Source: Bradyrhizobium acaciae (GTDB taxonomy: Bacteria > Pseudomonadota > Alphaproteobacteria > Rhizobiales > Xanthobacteraceae). Taken from it: 57,078 nt of DNA. Shown here in pieces: positions 54,817 through 57,078 of the stretch. Made by a program: the position numbers and the translations under genes. Under the pieces are notes generated by a model, which worked only from the letters and a program-made list of their open reading frames with translations, ran no database searches and was not told the origin of the DNA. The stretch spans positions 1-57,078 of the forward strand of contig NZ_JACMYK010000035.1 of NCBI RefSeq assembly GCF_020889785.1, read 5' to 3'. Position 1 is the first letter of the stretch, and the number at the start of each line of letters is the position of its first letter.

Positions 54817-55014
54817 TCAGCTTGCTCGCCGACGATCGCGCTTCCGCGCGGAGGAGGCTGCCGCCTCGAGCTTCGCAATCTCGCGCAGCACCTGCGCCGT
54901 CTCGCGCAATTCATTGCGCTTTGGGCCCGGCTTCAGCCGTCGTGCTTCATGGAGAAAGTCCTTGGCCTGCAGCAGCCAGGCAGACGTTTCCGTTGAGTTC
55001 TGCGCATGCGCCAT
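54817..55014 (-). CDS. Small basic helical protein, unknown function
   Basis: 65 residues: MAHAQNSTETSAWLLQAKDFLHEARRL and a C-terminal KLEAAASSARKRDRRRAS. Mostly helical and positively charged at the end; no family recognised. The preceding minus-strand gene 55055 is 40 bases away; GGAGGG lies before its ATG. Confidence 0.6.
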   Translation of the reverse strand: MAHAQNSTETSAWLLQAKDFLHEARRLKPGPKRNELRETAQVLREIAKLEAAASSARKRDRRRAS

Positions 55015-55054
55015 GGTGTCCCTCCATCGCGATCATCGAGAGTGGTGGCCGGTA

Positions 55055-55270
55055 TCAGGCCGGTGAACCGGCGCTGCGGCGTCGCCGCACGCGGATGCTC
55101 GGCTCGTCGACCCAGGCGTCCCCCGCAAACCAGGCATGATCGGCGCGGCAAAATGGGCAAGGGGTGCGCGAGAAGAACACCGTACTGCGTCGAAAGCTCT
55201 CGCGATCGGTTTTGATCCCGGTGGAAATCGCGTGCCCGGTCTGCGGACATTTGACCATGACCATGCCCAT
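55055..55270 (-). CDS. Small zinc-ribbon-like protein
   Basis: 71 residues from ATG 55270, with GGGAGG upstream. MVKCPQTGHAISTGIKTD then TPCPFCRADHAWFAGDAW: the first Cys (CPQTGH) and a CPFC-x3-H pair form a possible Zn site. No known family. A longer reading frame to 55744 has no good start and is not supported. Confidence 0.68.
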   Translation of the reverse strand: MGMVMVKCPQTGHAISTGIKTDRESFRRSTVFFSRTPCPFCRADHAWFAGDAWVDEPSIRVRRRRSAGSPA

Positions 55271-55314
55271 GTGAGCCTCCCTCCCATATTTTTTTGCTCT
55301 TGCAGAAAAGCTCC

Positions 55315-55435
55315 GGCCGGTTGGATTGGCCTCAGCTCGGTGCGGGGTAGTTGGGGGCATCGCGCACCTGCGGCGGTTGACAGAGCATTGGGCAGTGGGG
55401 GCTGCATGCTCGTCACTGGGCTTTTCCAACCGGCC
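55315..55435. repeat. Perfect 11-bp inverted repeat 99 bases apart
   Basis: GGCCGGTTGGA (55315-55325) and TCCAACCGGCC (55425-55435) are exact inverted copies. The 121-base unit lies between two small minus-strand genes and contains no ORF. It could be a small RNA, a long-range hairpin or a miniature element. Confidence 0.65.
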
Positions 55436-55482
55436 AGATCCCTCCTCAAACGAATCCTCGATGTGAGTTGAACGCCGCTTCT

Positions 55483-55632
55483 TCAGGCGGCTTGGCGAAG
55501 CACCTCGGCAAATCGTTTCCTGGCGGGTTCGCGGGCTTTCGTCGCGATCGCCTGGTCGAACAGGTGGCTCGACAGCGGCATCTCGAAGAGACGCGTGCCC
55601 TTCACGGTGACTTTCATTTGGCTTTCGCTCAC
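55483..55632 (-). CDS. Very small protein (49 residues)
   Basis: Starts GTG 55632 after GGGAGG with a 7-base spacing, MSESQMKVTVKGTRLFEMPLS..., ends FAEVLRQAA. An ATG in frame at 55617 would give 44 residues. Rich in charged residues and helical; no membrane segment. Supported by the ribosome site and codon use; function unknown. Confidence 0.55.
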   Translation of the reverse strand: MSESQMKVTVKGTRLFEMPLSSHLFDQAIATKAREPARKRFAEVLRQAA

Positions 55633-55962
55633 CGCACAGCCTCCCTCTCAAGCGCAAGCATTCTCCGCAACGCTTGCCCGCGTCACGGGAGCTGACGCTC
55701 CGTGCTCGATTCAGATTTTTGAGTGAACTTCGAACCTGTCCCAAGCTTACTGTGCGGGACGAGGCCGAGACTGTCGGTTCGGTTTGCGACTCTCGGCGAT
55801 AATTTTTTTGAGAATGTCAACCCGAACTAACATGTGTTTATGGGGAGTGCTGTGCATAAGTGAATGCTGCCGTAAGCCGCAGCGTGCCTTCTCCGGCGCG
55901 AGGTCGCTCAGAACGCCGACATCGAGCGAGCGCGCCGCAACAAGTGTTCGGCCGGATGCCGC
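55633..55962. other. Intergenic region before groEL terminator
   Basis: About 330 bases between a small protein gene and the groEL terminator. A weak inverted repeat GCAAGC...GCTTGC is near 55660. No gene, repeat family or promoter was confidently seen. Confidence 0.4.
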
Positions 55963-55997
55963 AAACAAAAACCCCGGCATCGCTGCCGGGGCTTTGC
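55963..55997 (-). terminator. Rho-independent terminator of groEL
   Basis: Minus-strand CCCCGGCA, loop GCGA, TGCCGGGG followed by TTTTTG, about 30 bases downstream of the groEL stop at 56027. Confidence 0.92.
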
Positions 55998-56026
55998 ATT
56001 TCGTGGCTTGCCTAAAGTGGCTGGAC

Positions 56027-57078
56027 TTAGAAGTCCATGCCGCCCATGCCGCCGCCCGGAGGCATTGCGGGGCCGCCGGCGTTCTTCTTCGGCAGCTCGG
56101 CAACCATGGCTTCCGTGGTGATCAGCAGCGCGGCAACCGAGGCTGCGTTCTGGATCGCGGTACGGACCACCTTGGTCGGGTCGATGATGCCCTTCTTGAC
56201 CAGGTCGGCGTAGTCGCCGGTCTGGGAGTCGAAGCCGTAATTGTAGGTTTTGTTCTCGAGGATCTTGCCGACGATGACGGAGCCGTCTTCACCGGCGTTG
56301 ATCGCGATCTGGCGAGCCGGAGCCGACAGCGCCTTGCGCACGATCTCGACGCCGGTCTTCTGGTCGTCGTTCTTGGTGCGCAGGCCCTTGAGCTGCTCGG
56401 AAGCACGGAGCAGGGCGACGCCGCCGCCCGGGACGATGCCTTCCTCGACGGCCGCACGGGTCGCATGCATCGCGTCATCAACGCGATCCTTGCGCTCCTT
56501 CACCTCGACTTCGGTCGCGCCGCCGACGCGGATCACCGCGACGCCGCCAGCGAGCTTGGCGAGACGCTCCTGCAGCTTCTCACGGTCGTAGTCCGAGGTG
56601 GTTTCCTCGATCTGCGCCTTGATCTGGGCAACGCGCGCGTCGATGTCGGCCTTCTTGCCGGCGCCGTTGACGATCGTGGTGTTTTCCTTGTCGATCATCA
56701 CCTTCTTGGCGCGACCGAGCATCTGCAGCGTGACGTTCTCGAGCTTGATGCCGAGGTCTTCCGAGATGGCCTGGCCGCCGGTCAGGATCGCGATGTCCTG
56801 CAGCATGGCCTTGCGGCGATCGCCGAAGCCCGGAGCCTTGACGGCCGCGACCTTCAGGCCGCCACGCAGGCGGTTGACGACGAGGGTGGCGAGGGCTTCG
56901 CCTTCGACGTCTTCAGCGACGATGACCAGCGGCTTGCCGGTCTGCACCACGGCCTCGAGCAGCGGCAGCAGCTCGTTCAGCGAGGAGAGCTTCTTCTCGT
57001 TGATGAGGATGTAGGCGTCGTCCATCTCAACGCGCATCTTGTCGGCGTTGGTGACGAAGTAGGGCGAGATGTAGCCGC
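56027..57078 (-). CDS. groEL: 60-kDa chaperonin GroEL, partial (C-terminal part)
   Basis: 350 codons to the window edge; the N-terminal third lies outside. Conserved segments: KPLVIVAEDVEGEALATLVVN, APGFGDRRKAMLQDIAILTGG, GGVAVIRVGGATEVEVKERKDRVDDAMHATRAAVEEGIVPGGGVAL, INAGEDGSVIVGKIL, the equatorial ATP-site end DPTKVVRTAIQNAASVAAL, and the tail GGGMGGMDF. It folds proteins with GroES in the cytoplasm. groES is not in the window. Rhizobia often have several groEL copies. Confidence 0.97.
   Translation of the reverse strand, partial: GYISPYFVTNADKMRVEMDDAYILINEKKLSSLNELLPLLEAVVQTGKPLVIVAEDVEGEALATLVVNRLRGGLKVAAVKAPGFGDRRKAMLQDIAILTGGQAISEDLGIKLENVTLQMLGRAKKVMIDKENTTIVNGAGKKADIDARVAQIKAQIEETTSDYDREKLQERLAKLAGGVAVIRVGGATEVEVKERKDRVDDAMHATRAAVEEGIVPGGGVALLRASEQLKGLRTKNDDQKTGVEIVRKALSAPARQIAINAGEDGSVIVGKILENKTYNYGFDSQTGDYADLVKKGIIDPTKVVRTAIQNAASVAALLITTEAMVAELPKKNAGGPAMPPGGGMGGMDF

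Overview
The window is GC-rich, densely packed chromosomal DNA from an alphaproteobacterium, most likely Bradyrhizobium or a close relative. The reasons are the gene families present (a complete liv ABC operon, a form II-type cox cluster, pca genes, DUF4189, tlde1/DUF2778 and P1-peptidase proteins), the GC-biased codon use, and many short palindromic intergenic repeats of the rhizobial type. No phage, transposase, CRISPR or plasmid genes were seen. The genus assignment is an inference from gene content.

Layout. 0-5.3 kb: metallophosphoesterase overlapping an atypical Ser/Thr kinase with a UspA tail, rpe, an EF-hand protein and a P1 (NylC/DmpA-type) peptidase. 5.4-10.5 kb: branched-chain amino acid ABC operon livH-M-G-F plus the binding protein (minus strand). 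10.8-14.4 kb: a tiny GQKPGQQ-repeat protein, a membrane protein and pcaB-pcaD-pcaC (protocatechuate branch, minus strand). 14.6-21.5 kb: coxG-coxS-coxM-coxD-coxE-two XdhC/CoxF halves-MocA-like cofactor enzyme. The catalytic coxL, expected between coxS and coxM, is absent. 21.7-26.6 kb: small exported proteins, then an autoregulated TetR-HlyD-ABC-permease efflux operon. 26.7-32 kb: membrane-bound adenylate/guanylate cyclase, then GntR-MFS-amidohydrolase (probable catabolic locus) and PhzF. 32.3-35 kb: a MarR-controlled NmrA-SnoaL-SDR operon. 35-42.6 kb: DUF488/DUF72 pair, small exported proteins, a polyprenyl-sugar glycosyltransferase pair, a frameshifted DUF899 gene and a tlde1 protein. 42.7-46.4 kb: AMP nucleosidase, then GST and isochorismatase divergent from a LysR regulator. 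46.6-48.4 kb: a strong promoter, two head-to-tail tRNA-like RNAs, a structured leader and a slipin (SPFH) gene. 48.5-57 kb: a TetR with a nearby double operator in front of a DUF3313 lipoprotein, a large SAM-cyclase-ATPase-TPR protein, a Crp/Fnr regulator, three very small proteins and the C-terminal two thirds of groEL cut by the window edge.

The most interesting region is 46.6-48.4 kb. The two tRNA-like elements have D-, anticodon- and T-arms but imperfect acceptor stems, and they lie immediately upstream of a slipin that lacks the usual N-terminal membrane segment. This looks like an RNA-plus-SPFH locus, possibly related to the tRNA-mimic and slipin modules of bacterial RNA-repair operons. 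Other points of note are the missing coxL, two promoters whose operators sit on the start of leaderless-looking regulator genes, and five copies of one palindromic repeat family.
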